A stretch of 35,482 nucleotides of DNA from Hyphomicrobiales bacterium (GTDB lineage: Bacteria; Pseudomonadota; Alphaproteobacteria; Rhizobiales; Rhizobiaceae), in assembly GCA_024225445.1 (NCBI GenBank), contig JAAEMP010000409.1, positions 1-35,482 of the forward strand, given 5' to 3'. A program made the position numbers and the translations under genes. Positions 21,397-28,416 of the stretch are shown here, piece by piece. Position 1 is the first letter of the stretch, and the number at the start of each line of letters is the position of its first letter. Below the pieces are notes generated by a model. It was not told the origin of the DNA, ran no database searches, and was given only the letters and a program-made list of their open reading frames with translations.

Positions 21397-22581
21397 TCAA
21401 TCCGGCTTGCGTGTAACCAGCATGGGTGTCCACAATATCACAAACAACAAGAACCCCATACTCCACAAAATTCCGGCAAGGGCGACAGCTTGCAGATATT
21501 CAAAAGGTAACCAGTTTGCGAAAATACGAACCACAGCACTAGTAATCACCAGAGCAAATATCGCGACCGCTCCCTTCCCTGCTTTTAAAGGACGCCCGGC
21601 ATGGCCCAGGCTGGCACGGGTTATTACCGCCATCGTCATCGTTCCAACCGCACCTGCCGACAAAGCATGCAGCGCCGTAGTCTCATCAATCATATTCGGC
21701 ATACCAATTGATAACGCCATCAGACAAAACCAGATGGGAATCCATAGTTGACCAAGATGCAAAACAAGCAATAGCGGCTCGCTTACAACCGCAAGACCAC
21801 GCCAGCGAGCTATTCTGATAAAACTCAATATTGCAGCCAGGAAAAACAACCAGCCTGTAATTCCGTGATCAGAAAACCACACCCAGGCAATGACCGCCAG
21901 TCCTGCACTTGCCAGCGCGATTTTGTCAAAAGTCCCGAATGCGGCAGGCAAGGGAGAAAGACCATGTTTCCTCATCCAGTTCAGCGTAAAACTGGGAGTA
22001 ATACGACCACCGACAAGCACCAGCAATATTGCCACTATCGCCAAAGAAAGCCTTTCAGACCAGTAAGTTGCAGCGCCAGTCAAATGAAGATAATGAAAAG
22101 TGATATTGGAAAATGCAAACACCGATACGATTATGCATACTGGAATATTCCGGTTATTTTTGCCGGTCAGCACTTCACGCCAGACAACCAGGGAAAATAC
22201 CACGAGAAATGCACTGTCTATGATCGCCGCACCTAAAGGTGAGATGCTCGAAAAAGTTACAGCTATTCGCCCGGCGAACCATACCCCCCAAAGCATTGCC
22301 AGAGGCAAGCCAAGAACAGGCAACCGTCCAGTCCAGTTTGGAATGGCCGTTAGCAAAAAACCGGCAACAACAGCAGGGACATAGCCAAATACCATTTCAT
22401 GAAAATGCCATTCTCTGGGCAGAAAACTACTGGGAACGGAATTACCCGAAAGCAGGACTAATATCCATATCGGCATAATCAATCCGGCAAACAGTCCTGC
22501 CCCAAGAAAAAACGGTCGAAAACCCCGCTCAAAAACAACAGGTCCGGTATAATCCCGCATTTTTTGTGCTGTCGTTGTCAT
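21397..22581 (-). CDS. nnrS: NnrS family membrane protein (nitric-oxide related)
   Basis: This 394-aa protein matches the NnrS family of haem/copper membrane proteins linked to NO tolerance and denitrification. The family N-terminus is clear (FERGFRPFFLGAGLFA, then WHFHEMVFGYVPAVVAGFLLTAIPNWTGR), and about twelve membrane segments follow to the C-terminus, with ALSAGAVGTMTMAVITRASLGHAGR near residues 315-340. Conserved His in the WHFHE and H-rich motifs may bind metal. The frame stays open 14 codons upstream, but the ATG at 22581 has GGAAGAG upstream and gives the usual start. It stands alone, with an Fnr/FixK-like box 137 bp upstream. Confidence 0.93.
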   Translation of the reverse strand: MTTTAQKMRDYTGPVVFERGFRPFFLGAGLFAGLIMPIWILVLLSGNSVPSSFLPREWHFHEMVFGYVPAVVAGFLLTAIPNWTGRLPVLGLPLAMLWGVWFAGRIAVTFSSISPLGAAIIDSAFLVVFSLVVWREVLTGKNNRNIPVCIIVSVFAFSNITFHYLHLTGAATYWSERLSLAIVAILLVLVGGRITPSFTLNWMRKHGLSPLPAAFGTFDKIALASAGLAVIAWVWFSDHGITGWLFFLAAILSFIRIARWRGLAVVSEPLLLVLHLGQLWIPIWFCLMALSIGMPNMIDETTALHALSAGAVGTMTMAVITRASLGHAGRPLKAGKGAVAIFALVITSAVVRIFANWLPFEYLQAVALAGILWSMGFLLFVILWTPMLVTRKPD

Positions 22582-22711
22582 TGCTCTGCTCTTCCGTTCC
22601 TGAATTGCGGTTCGTTTGTTCAATCTACCAGTTGAACAACAAGAAGAACCGCTGATACCGCACTTCCCCCACTATGGAACTCAATGTCTAGAACATCAAC
22701 AAGATACGGCC

Positions 22712-22725
22712 TTGACATTCGTCAA
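22712..22725 (-). promoter_or_regulatory. Fnr/FixK/NnrR-type inverted repeat upstream of nnrS
   Basis: TTGAC-ATTC-GTCAA is a perfect 5-bp inverted repeat with the 4-bp spacing used by Crp/Fnr-family regulators (consensus TTGAT-N4-ATCAA, with variants). It is centred 137 bp upstream of the nnrS start codon. An oxygen- or NO-responsive regulator of this family controlling nnrS is a natural expectation, but which one cannot be told. Confidence 0.55.
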
Positions 22726-22755
22726 ACTCAGACAACTTGTTGGACTGGACATTAG

Positions 22756-22887
22756 CGCACGGCTTGCGGTTCTCATGGCTGTGTAGAGATTGCCCTTTCC
22801 AATGGGCGTCGGCCGACAGTAGAGGGTGACTTTGACGGTTTTGACGGTGATGCACTTGCCCGCGTGTTGAAGGGATTAGCATCATGA
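22756..22887 (+). pseudogene. IS66-family tnpA, C-terminal remnant
   Basis: The last 43 codons of an IS66 TnpA (OrfA) frame can be read. VEIALSNGRRPTVEGDFDG is followed by [13 protein letters not shown] and a TGA that overlaps the following tnpB start as ATGA, the usual IS66 arrangement. Upstream the frame meets a stop and homology is lost, so the 5' part of the gene and the left end of the element are missing. Confidence 0.75.
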
Positions 22888-23147
22888 TCCCGGTCCCGCC
22901 AATACAAGGGTTTGGCTTGCTGCCGATGTGACTGATATGCGGCGTGGTTTTAATACACTGGCGGCACAGGCTGAAAATACGCTTGGCTCCGATCCTTTCT
23001 GTGGCCATCTGTTGGTATTCCGAGGTCGTCGCGGTGATTTATTGAAGATTATCTCCCTCATGGTTTGCATGCAAACCACTGCCTGGCAGCGGGTGGTATA
23101 GTCAGGGAGCCTGTCAGTTCTCAAAGCGGCTTGAACGTGGCCGGTTT
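22884..23147 (+). pseudogene. IS66-family tnpB, degenerate remnant
   Basis: The gene starts at ATG 22884 (MIPVP) but shifts frame by about 22910. It then reads [20 protein letters not shown] and [19 protein letters not shown], both strong IS66 TnpB (OrfB) signatures. After GDLLKII a foreign 48-bp stretch with a stop codon replaces the expected few residues, and QGACQFSKRLERGRF then resumes in the same frame at 23102-23147. The C-terminal third is absent. The element is dead. Confidence 0.85.
23061..23078. repeat. 18-bp perfect palindrome inside the tnpB remnant
   Basis: TGGTTTGCATGCAAACCA is its own reverse complement. It falls inside the 48-bp stretch that interrupts the tnpB homology. It might be a scar of a small insertion or a binding site; nothing else supports a function. 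Confidence 0.5.
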
Positions 23148-23233
23148 TTCAGCCCTCCTCAGAGTTTCGGGTTGAATACATAAGAACCCGTCGAAAGCAC
23201 CTCATATTGCAACCCGTTGATAGCCTGCCGCCA

Positions 23234-23317
23234 CGGCTTCTGGCCGATGTCAACCGCGAGTTGCACACCCCATTGATTACCGCTCAAGGTGAAAACGAGA
23301 TTGTGCTGGTGGATTGA
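23234..23317 (+). pseudogene. Fragment of a histidine-kinase H-box (His replaced by Arg)
   Basis: Twenty-seven codons plus a stop read RLLADVNRELHTPL and then ITAQGENEIVLVD. They align without gaps to residues 300-326 of the complete kinase at 32502-34061, at 60 of 81 bases and 16 of 27 residues by hand count. The phospho-acceptor His of the SHELRTPL motif is Arg here. Upstream codons in the same frame show no further match, and the downstream sequence does not continue the kinase. This is a decayed scrap of a paralogous kinase gene. Confidence 0.6.
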
Positions 23318-23484
23318 GTTAGGCGCAGTAGCCACTTCAAATCTGGGGGATCAATCGAATCGGCAGCGTTCTTTCCGAGGCAATTTAGAAAACGTTCATT
23401 TGTTTTTAATGCCTGCGTAATGTCCCTGACAAGCTCTGCACCCCCATTCGACTTAAGGTAGCGATCATTCACTCAACTAAAAGA

Positions 23485-23510
23485 TTATCTGTTCATCAGC
23501 GAACAGGTAA
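23485..23510 (+). repeat. Inverted repeat upstream of the small ORF
   Basis: TTATCTGTTC and GAACAGGTAA are 10-bp arms with one mismatch (G-T in RNA) around ATCAGC. It lies 36 bp ahead of the start codon at 23547 and could be an operator or a leader hairpin. No T-tract follows. Confidence 0.4.
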
Positions 23511-23546
23511 TTTCACAGCGAACATTAATAGACGGGAGAACTACAC

Positions 23547-23813
23547 ATGAATATCCATCATACAATTACCCCTCAGTCTGACCAGATAACTGGAGATACG
23601 ATTACCATTATCACCCACAATCCCGGACAGGCTATTTCAGAATTCCATCGTCGTGGTCTGAGCGACGAGGGTTATTCAATTTGTGGTCAGATCGTGCCGC
23701 ATAAATTTGACTTGGTCAGTGATGAAGGCGTGAGCGAGCGTCTCTTTGGTGGTGAATATCTCTATTCCGCTACCTTTACCCGATCGGCCGCACATCGCCA
23801 TAAATACAGATGA
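23547..23813 (+). CDS. Small hypothetical protein (88 aa)
   Basis: I do not recognise this protein with confidence. It starts at an ATG with GGGAG about nine bases upstream. The predicted protein is soluble, with a central part reading ISEFHRRGLSDEGYSICGQI and FDLVSDEGVSERLFGGEYLYSATFTR, which has the look of a conserved small domain rather than random sequence. No signal peptide or membrane segment is present. It stands isolated between transposon debris and the permease gene, with an inverted repeat upstream. Confidence 0.5.
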   Translation: MNIHHTITPQSDQITGDTITIITHNPGQAISEFHRRGLSDEGYSICGQIVPHKFDLVSDEGVSERLFGGEYLYSATFTRSAAHRHKYR

Positions 23814-24147
23814 ATGAGAGCGACGAGACCATAGTTTGCCTAACCCGAATAATTCACCAACCGCGTAGTTAAGACAATGATCTCGCGATGATATCTCAGC
23901 GCAAATTTGCTGGTGCAGATTATCTTTTCTGAATCAATGGTTTATCAGAAAAATTTCGACCGGGAGCCTTGTCTTCAAAAATTGAATGCCACGTTTGGAA
24001 AAATAGTTCGGGTACAAAGTGCACCCCTCAGCAAAACTTACATCTTGGCCGCAACAGATTGATTTCGCTGCGAAAATCGGATTGCATCGTGTTTGTTCGT
24101 GAATCTTTCAGACTAATGCATGCCAGAAAAAGAGAAGTGTCGTGAAC
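23814..24147. other. Gene-free stretch upstream of the permease gene
   Basis: No ORF, RNA gene or clear promoter can be defended in these 334 bp. An imperfect inverted repeat, GATTTCGC with GCGAAAATC (24061-24078), is the only structured element seen and might be an operator for the following permease-kinase genes. Confidence 0.4.
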
Positions 24148-26055
24148 ATGACCATATCAACCGTTGAAACAATTGATTCCGTCCGCATCGGATTAGGCGC
24201 TGAAGGTCGCTCTTACAGAGAGCTGCTTATCAGTGTTGCGAAACGCTATGGATTGATGCTTACTATTTGCGCATTGCTTGTTTCCACGGCGTGGTTTCTA
24301 CCTGACAGCATCGGAACAAACGGCAGATTAGCAATTGCAATTACCGGGTTGGCGATTGTCGGCTGGGCATTATCCCCTCTTCCCGATTCTATCGTAGCGA
24401 TAGCAGCGGCGCTGGCTTTGGTGATTACCGGAGTGTTACCGGAAGAGAAGCTCTTTGAGGCACTTGGCAGCGAACTTATCTGGTTACTTGTAGCGTCATT
24501 CGTCATTGCAGCGGTAGTGAAGACAAGCGGTCTGATGGAGCGCATCGCTTTTGCCGCCGTACGTCCCTTTGCAAGTGTCGATGCATTTTTTCACGCAATT
24601 GCCTTTGTCATTGCGCTAACCGCATTTGTCATTCCCTCTACGTCGGGCCGCGCAGCCCTTTTGCTGCCCGTATTCATGGCTTTGGTCGACCGGATGCCCG
24701 GCAAGCATTCCGAACGGGCGCTTGCGCTTCTGTTCCCGACGATAATTCTGTTGTCGGCAGGCGGATCACTGATCGGTGCTGGTGCCCATTTTGTCGCTGT
24801 GGAATCCATTCAGCGCGCGACAGGCGCCACGATTGGATATTTCACCTGGATGAAGCTGACAATGCCACTAACTCTGTTGGCGAGCCACGCAGCGGTAATC
24901 CTCATCACCGTGTTGTTTGTGCCGCGTTCGGAACGTCAGATTGCGCTCCCCCGCCATGTCGAAAAAGGAACACCGTTGAGCAGCCAGGAAACCCGCATTG
25001 TTTGGGCGCTCGGCGGCATCATTGCACTGTGGATCACAACATCTTGGCATGGCATCAACATCGCCGTGATTGCATGCTGTGGGGCGATTCTCCTCATGAC
25101 CAATCTGTTCACCAAAGAAACACCAAAGCAGGTGTTCCGCAATGTAAACCTCGAGTTGTTGATCTTTCTGGCGGCGACGGTGGCCATCGCCGATGGCGTT
25201 ATCCTGTCGGGCACCAGCGAATGGATGGCAGAGGGTGCGATGGCACTTCTACCCGATGGAGCAACCCGGTCTTTGCCGCTGATTGTTATCTTTTTGACCG
25301 TGATCGCGGTGCTGGCACACCTTGTCATAAATTCTCGCAGTGCCCGTGCAGCTGTGCTGATCCCGGCACTCACGTTGCCGGCAGTCGGGTTCGGTCACGA
25401 TGCCACAGTCCTGGTGTTGGTGACGGTACTTGGGACTGGCTTTTGCCAGACTCTGATGGCCAGCGCCAAGCCGGTTGCTATCTTCGGCAATGCTGGGAGA
25501 GAGACTTTTACCCAGAGTGATCTATACCGGCTTGCCCTTCCTCTTTTACCCGTCAAAGCGCTTCTTATTATTGTGTTTGCACTTTTTGTCTGGCCGCATT
25601 CGATGTCGCAAGATAACTCGTCACCGGTACCACAGCCAGTGGGTCGGAGCGAGATCACAAAGCAGGTGTCTTCATTGACTGCCGAACGCACGGCCATCGT
25701 CGAAAACAGTTCGCCGTATATGGAAGGTGCTCTTTGCACACGTCGGCAATTGCGGACAGTGATGGTGGCGACCATTCGCGACAACAAAATGTGGTCCTCC
25801 GGTTGGTGGCATGTTTGGAATAGACTGACACTTGATGGCTTCAGGGTCGACCGCAACGCTGTAAAGAACATTTATCGCAGCGAGGATATGGTCCGCTTGC
25901 GGTCCCATTCAACACGTCTCTTAGGGTCGAATGTTATTCGCAGCGCCATTGAATCGGCAAAAGCCAGCTGTCTCACCGAGACTATGAGTACGCAACCTTT
26001 AGAAAAACAAACCCTGCGTGTGCCTTTGCCTGTACCCAGGCCATCACGAGGGTAA
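24148..26055 (+). CDS. SLC13/DASS-like anion permease with a C-terminal extension
   Basis: This 635-aa membrane protein has the two-fold repeat layout of SLC13/DASS (divalent anion/Na+) transporters, with about 11-13 hydrophobic segments up to residue 484. The two pseudo-symmetric substrate motifs, usually SNT-type, read STSGRAALLLP (about 164-174) and NSRSARAAVLIP (about 395-406), so the Asn/Thr positions are altered and an Arg is present in each. A hydrophilic tail of about 150 residues follows, with KMWSSGWWHVWNRLTLDGFRVDR, and I do not recognise it. ATG 24148 has GAGAAG ten bases upstream; GTG 24142 is the alternative. It is followed after 35 bp by a glycerate kinase, so a glycerate-like carboxylate is a possible substrate (inference). 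Confidence 0.75.
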   Translation: MTISTVETIDSVRIGLGAEGRSYRELLISVAKRYGLMLTICALLVSTAWFLPDSIGTNGRLAIAITGLAIVGWALSPLPDSIVAIAAALALVITGVLPEEKLFEALGSELIWLLVASFVIAAVVKTSGLMERIAFAAVRPFASVDAFFHAIAFVIALTAFVIPSTSGRAALLLPVFMALVDRMPGKHSERALALLFPTIILLSAGGSLIGAGAHFVAVESIQRATGATIGYFTWMKLTMPLTLLASHAAVILITVLFVPRSERQIALPRHVEKGTPLSSQETRIVWALGGIIALWITTSWHGINIAVIACCGAILLMTNLFTKETPKQVFRNVNLELLIFLAATVAIADGVILSGTSEWMAEGAMALLPDGATRSLPLIVIFLTVIAVLAHLVINSRSARAAVLIPALTLPAVGFGHDATVLVLVTVLGTGFCQTLMASAKPVAIFGNAGRETFTQSDLYRLALPLLPVKALLIIVFALFVWPHSMSQDNSSPVPQPVGRSEITKQVSSLTAERTAIVENSSPYMEGALCTRRQLRTVMVATIRDNKMWSSGWWHVWNRLTLDGFRVDRNAVKNIYRSEDMVRLRSHSTRLLGSNVIRSAIESAKASCLTETMSTQPLEKQTLRVPLPVPRPSRG

Positions 26056-26090
26056 TTACCCCGAAAACTAACCACGAAGGAGATTAAGTT

Positions 26091-27272
26091 ATGTCTATCA
26101 AAATCCTTGTTGCACCATCCGGATTCAAAGAATCTATTGATGTTGATGACGTTGTTCACGCCATTTCCGAAGGCGTTACAAAAGCAGCGCCTGATTCCAT
26201 TATCATTAAAGCACCCATGGTTGATGGCGGCGAGGGGTTCACCAAGAGGCTCATTGAAGTCACGGGGGGAAAGTTGCACAAGATTGTGGTTACTGGCCCC
26301 GTGGGCCAACCTGTTGACAGTTTTTTTGGCTTTCTCGGGAAACAACAACAGCCAACGGCGGTTCTGGAGATGGCTGCTGCTGCAGGTCTTAGTTTGGTGC
26401 CCCGTGACATGCGAGACCCCACTTCGACAACCAGCTATGGTGTCGGTGAATTGATCCTCGCTGCCATCGATGCAGGAGCAAAACGCATCTTAGTCGGATG
26501 CGGCGACAGTGGCATCAACGATGGCGGTGCCGGAATGGCACAAGCGCTCGGTGCAAGGTTGCTCGATACATCTGGCAAAGATATTGGTTCTGGAGGAGCC
26601 GAACTTTCCAGGCTGGGGAGAATCGATACCTCCAGCATTGATCCACGTCTTAGTGATGTTACCATTGACGTTGCCGTGAACTGGCACAATGTGCTGTTGG
26701 GGCCGAAGGGTGTTGCCCGTGTTTTTGGACCTCAAAAGGGCGCCAGCCAAGAGCAGGTCACTCAATTGGAAAGCGCACTCGAAAACTATGCAAAGCTGCT
26801 GAACGCCAATCTGGGAATTGATATTGGCAACGCTAACGGATCGGGGGCATCTGGCGGCCTTGGCGCGGGGCTTGTTGCTTTCGCCGGAGCAACACTGCAT
26901 CCGCGATTCGACATCGTCATGCAATATATTGATTTCGAGGAGATGCTCAGCCAGGCCAACCTCGTGATTACGGCCGAGGGTTCCCTCGACGGTCAAAGCC
27001 CTCACGGCAAAATCCCGTGTGAAGTCGCTAGGCGTGCCCGTGCGCGTGGTATCCCGACGATTGCCCTTGCTGGCACGATCGGTTCCGGCGTCAACCAAAC
27101 ATTTGATGCAGGTATCGACGCCTTTGCATCCATTATCAAACGTCCTTGTACGCTGGAAACGGCCATGGAAAACGGACAGAAGCTTCTGCGCCGGGCAGCC
27201 GAAGACGCTATGCGCATGATCTTCGTTGGTATGCGCCTGAACATGACCGCCAACCCAACGCAACAAGATTGA
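26091..27272 (+). CDS. glxK: Glycerate kinase (GarK/GlxK family)
   Basis: This 393-aa cytosolic enzyme matches the GarK/GlxK glycerate kinase family, which phosphorylates D-glycerate, usually to 2-phosphoglycerate. The opening KILVAPSGFKESIDVDDVVHAISEG, VDGGEGFT, GCGDSGINDGGAGMAQALG and the C-terminal TAEGSLDGQSPHGKIPCEVARRA are family hallmarks. AAGGAG lies nine bases ahead of the ATG. It is likely co-transcribed with the permease upstream. Its stop codon is followed after only 27 bp by pstS, an unusual neighbour. Local base use is GC-richer (38 of 60 G+C at 27001-27060) than in the pst genes. Confidence 0.92.
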   Translation: MSIKILVAPSGFKESIDVDDVVHAISEGVTKAAPDSIIIKAPMVDGGEGFTKRLIEVTGGKLHKIVVTGPVGQPVDSFFGFLGKQQQPTAVLEMAAAAGLSLVPRDMRDPTSTTSYGVGELILAAIDAGAKRILVGCGDSGINDGGAGMAQALGARLLDTSGKDIGSGGAELSRLGRIDTSSIDPRLSDVTIDVAVNWHNVLLGPKGVARVFGPQKGASQEQVTQLESALENYAKLLNANLGIDIGNANGSGASGGLGAGLVAFAGATLHPRFDIVMQYIDFEEMLSQANLVITAEGSLDGQSPHGKIPCEVARRARARGIPTIALAGTIGSGVNQTFDAGIDAFASIIKRPCTLETAMENGQKLLRRAAEDAMRMIFVGMRLNMTANPTQQD

Positions 27273-27299
27273 ATGTCTATTCTAACAGGAGAAGTTAAC

Positions 27300-28343
27300 A
27301 TGTCGGACACGAAACCATTTATCACATTAGTGGTGGGTGCCCTTGCAGTATCTTCAGCAGCATCATCAGCTTTTGCCAGTGATCAAATTAACATCGTAGG
27401 GTCATCAACTGTATTTCCATTTGCATCTGCTGTTGCTGAGCGGTTTGGCAAAAACACCGGGTTTAAAACACCCGTTGTAGAAAGCACTGGTTCTGGCGGT
27501 GGTTTAAAACTGTTTTGTTCGGGCCTTGGCGAAAACACACCCGATATCACTAACGCGTCTCGCCGCATTAAAGCTTCCGAGATTGATCTTTGTGCTAAAA
27601 ATGGCGTTGCCGAAATCGTCGAAGTTAAAGTTGGCTATGATGGTATCGTATTGGCAAACTCACGTGCTTCTGGTGTTATGAATATTACTCGCAAAGATAT
27701 TTTTCTGGCACTGGCCAAGGATGTACCCGATGGAGAAGGCAAGACCAAGCCAAATCCTTATCAGACTTGGGCAGATATAAATCCTGCACTTCCAGCTGTT
27801 AAGATAGAGGTACTTGGCCCGCCTCCAACTTCTGGTACGCGCGATGCTTTTGTCGAACTTGCGATGGAGGGTGGCTGCAAAAAGATCGACTGGGTCAAAG
27901 CCATGAAAAAGTCTGACAAAAACGCATATAAATCGCTATGTCACACAATTCGTGAAGATGGTGCTTTTGTTGAAGCAGGTGAAAACGATAATCTGATTGT
28001 TCAAAAGCTTGAAGCAAACCCGTCAGCATTTGGTATCTTCGGTTACAGCTTTCTTGATCAAAATTCTGACAAAGTTCAGGGCAGCACAATTGGTGATATA
28101 GAGCCAACTTTTGAAAATATTGCAGAGGGCACTTATCCGGTATCACGCTCGCTTTATTTCTATGTAAAAAAAGCGCATATCGGCGTTGTTCCAGGCATTG
28201 AAGGTTATCTTGCTGAGTTTATCAGCGAAGATGCAGCTGGTGAAGATGGCTACCTCGCTGACAAGGGATTGATCCCGATGACAGAAGAAGAATCTACAGA
28301 ATGGAAAGCTAAAGTCAAAGGCTTGGAAAATCTTTCTATGTAA
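27300..28343 (+). CDS. pstS: Phosphate ABC transporter, periplasmic binding protein PstS
   Basis: PstS (347 aa) captures inorganic phosphate for the PstCAB importer. A signal peptide covers about residues 1-26, ending ASSAFA-SD. The mature protein begins INIVGSSTVFPF, and phosphate-contacting motifs include ESTGSGGGLKLFC and GPPPTSGTRDAF, as in alphaproteobacterial PstS. The start is the ATG at 27300 with AGGAGAAG upstream; an in-frame ATG at 27273 abuts the glxK stop and has no ribosome site. No promoter or Pho box fits in the 27 bp after glxK. The usual phoR is absent upstream. A hairpin follows the stop. Confidence 0.96.
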   Translation: MSDTKPFITLVVGALAVSSAASSAFASDQINIVGSSTVFPFASAVAERFGKNTGFKTPVVESTGSGGGLKLFCSGLGENTPDITNASRRIKASEIDLCAKNGVAEIVEVKVGYDGIVLANSRASGVMNITRKDIFLALAKDVPDGEGKTKPNPYQTWADINPALPAVKIEVLGPPPTSGTRDAFVELAMEGGCKKIDWVKAMKKSDKNAYKSLCHTIREDGAFVEAGENDNLIVQKLEANPSAFGIFGYSFLDQNSDKVQGSTIGDIEPTFENIAEGTYPVSRSLYFYVKKAHIGVVPGIEGYLAEFISEDAAGEDGYLADKGLIPMTEEESTEWKAKVKGLENLSM

Positions 28344-28354
28344 TTAAACAATAC

Positions 28355-28397
28355 GGTTTAGCGCCATTCATCTGGCATATGCCAGAAGCGCTAAGCC
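28355..28397 (+). promoter_or_regulatory. Compound hairpin between pstS and pstC
   Basis: GGTTTAGCGC and GCGCTAAGCC form an outer stem of ten pairs with one wobble. Inside it lies the perfect 16-bp palindrome TCTGGCATATGCCAGA (28371-28386). Only a weak T-rich run follows. It is suited to protecting the pstS mRNA 3' end or partly terminating, giving more PstS than PstCAB. Confidence 0.6.
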
Positions 28398-28416
28398 AAA
28401 TTCTTTTGGGTAAATA

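Noticed and set aside
23284-23472. 62-codon minus-strand ORF reading MNDRYLKSNGGAELVRD
   Set aside because: It has no clear ribosome site or recognised homology. Its last codons overlap the kinase fragment on the other strand, so it is probably chance coding within debris, though not excluded.
25002-25520. 172-codon plus-strand ORF inside the permease gene
   Set aside because: It is an alternative frame of the permease. The permease frame has membrane segments and family motifs; this one has none.
26490-27266. 258-codon minus-strand ORF opposite the glycerate kinase
   Set aside because: It is antisense to a gene with clear family motifs, and long antisense frames are expected in GC-richer coding sequence.
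27273-27299. In-frame ATG directly after the glxK stop as the pstS start
   Set aside because: It has no ribosome site and would put a polar stretch before the signal peptide; the ATG at 27300 has AGGAGAAG upstream.
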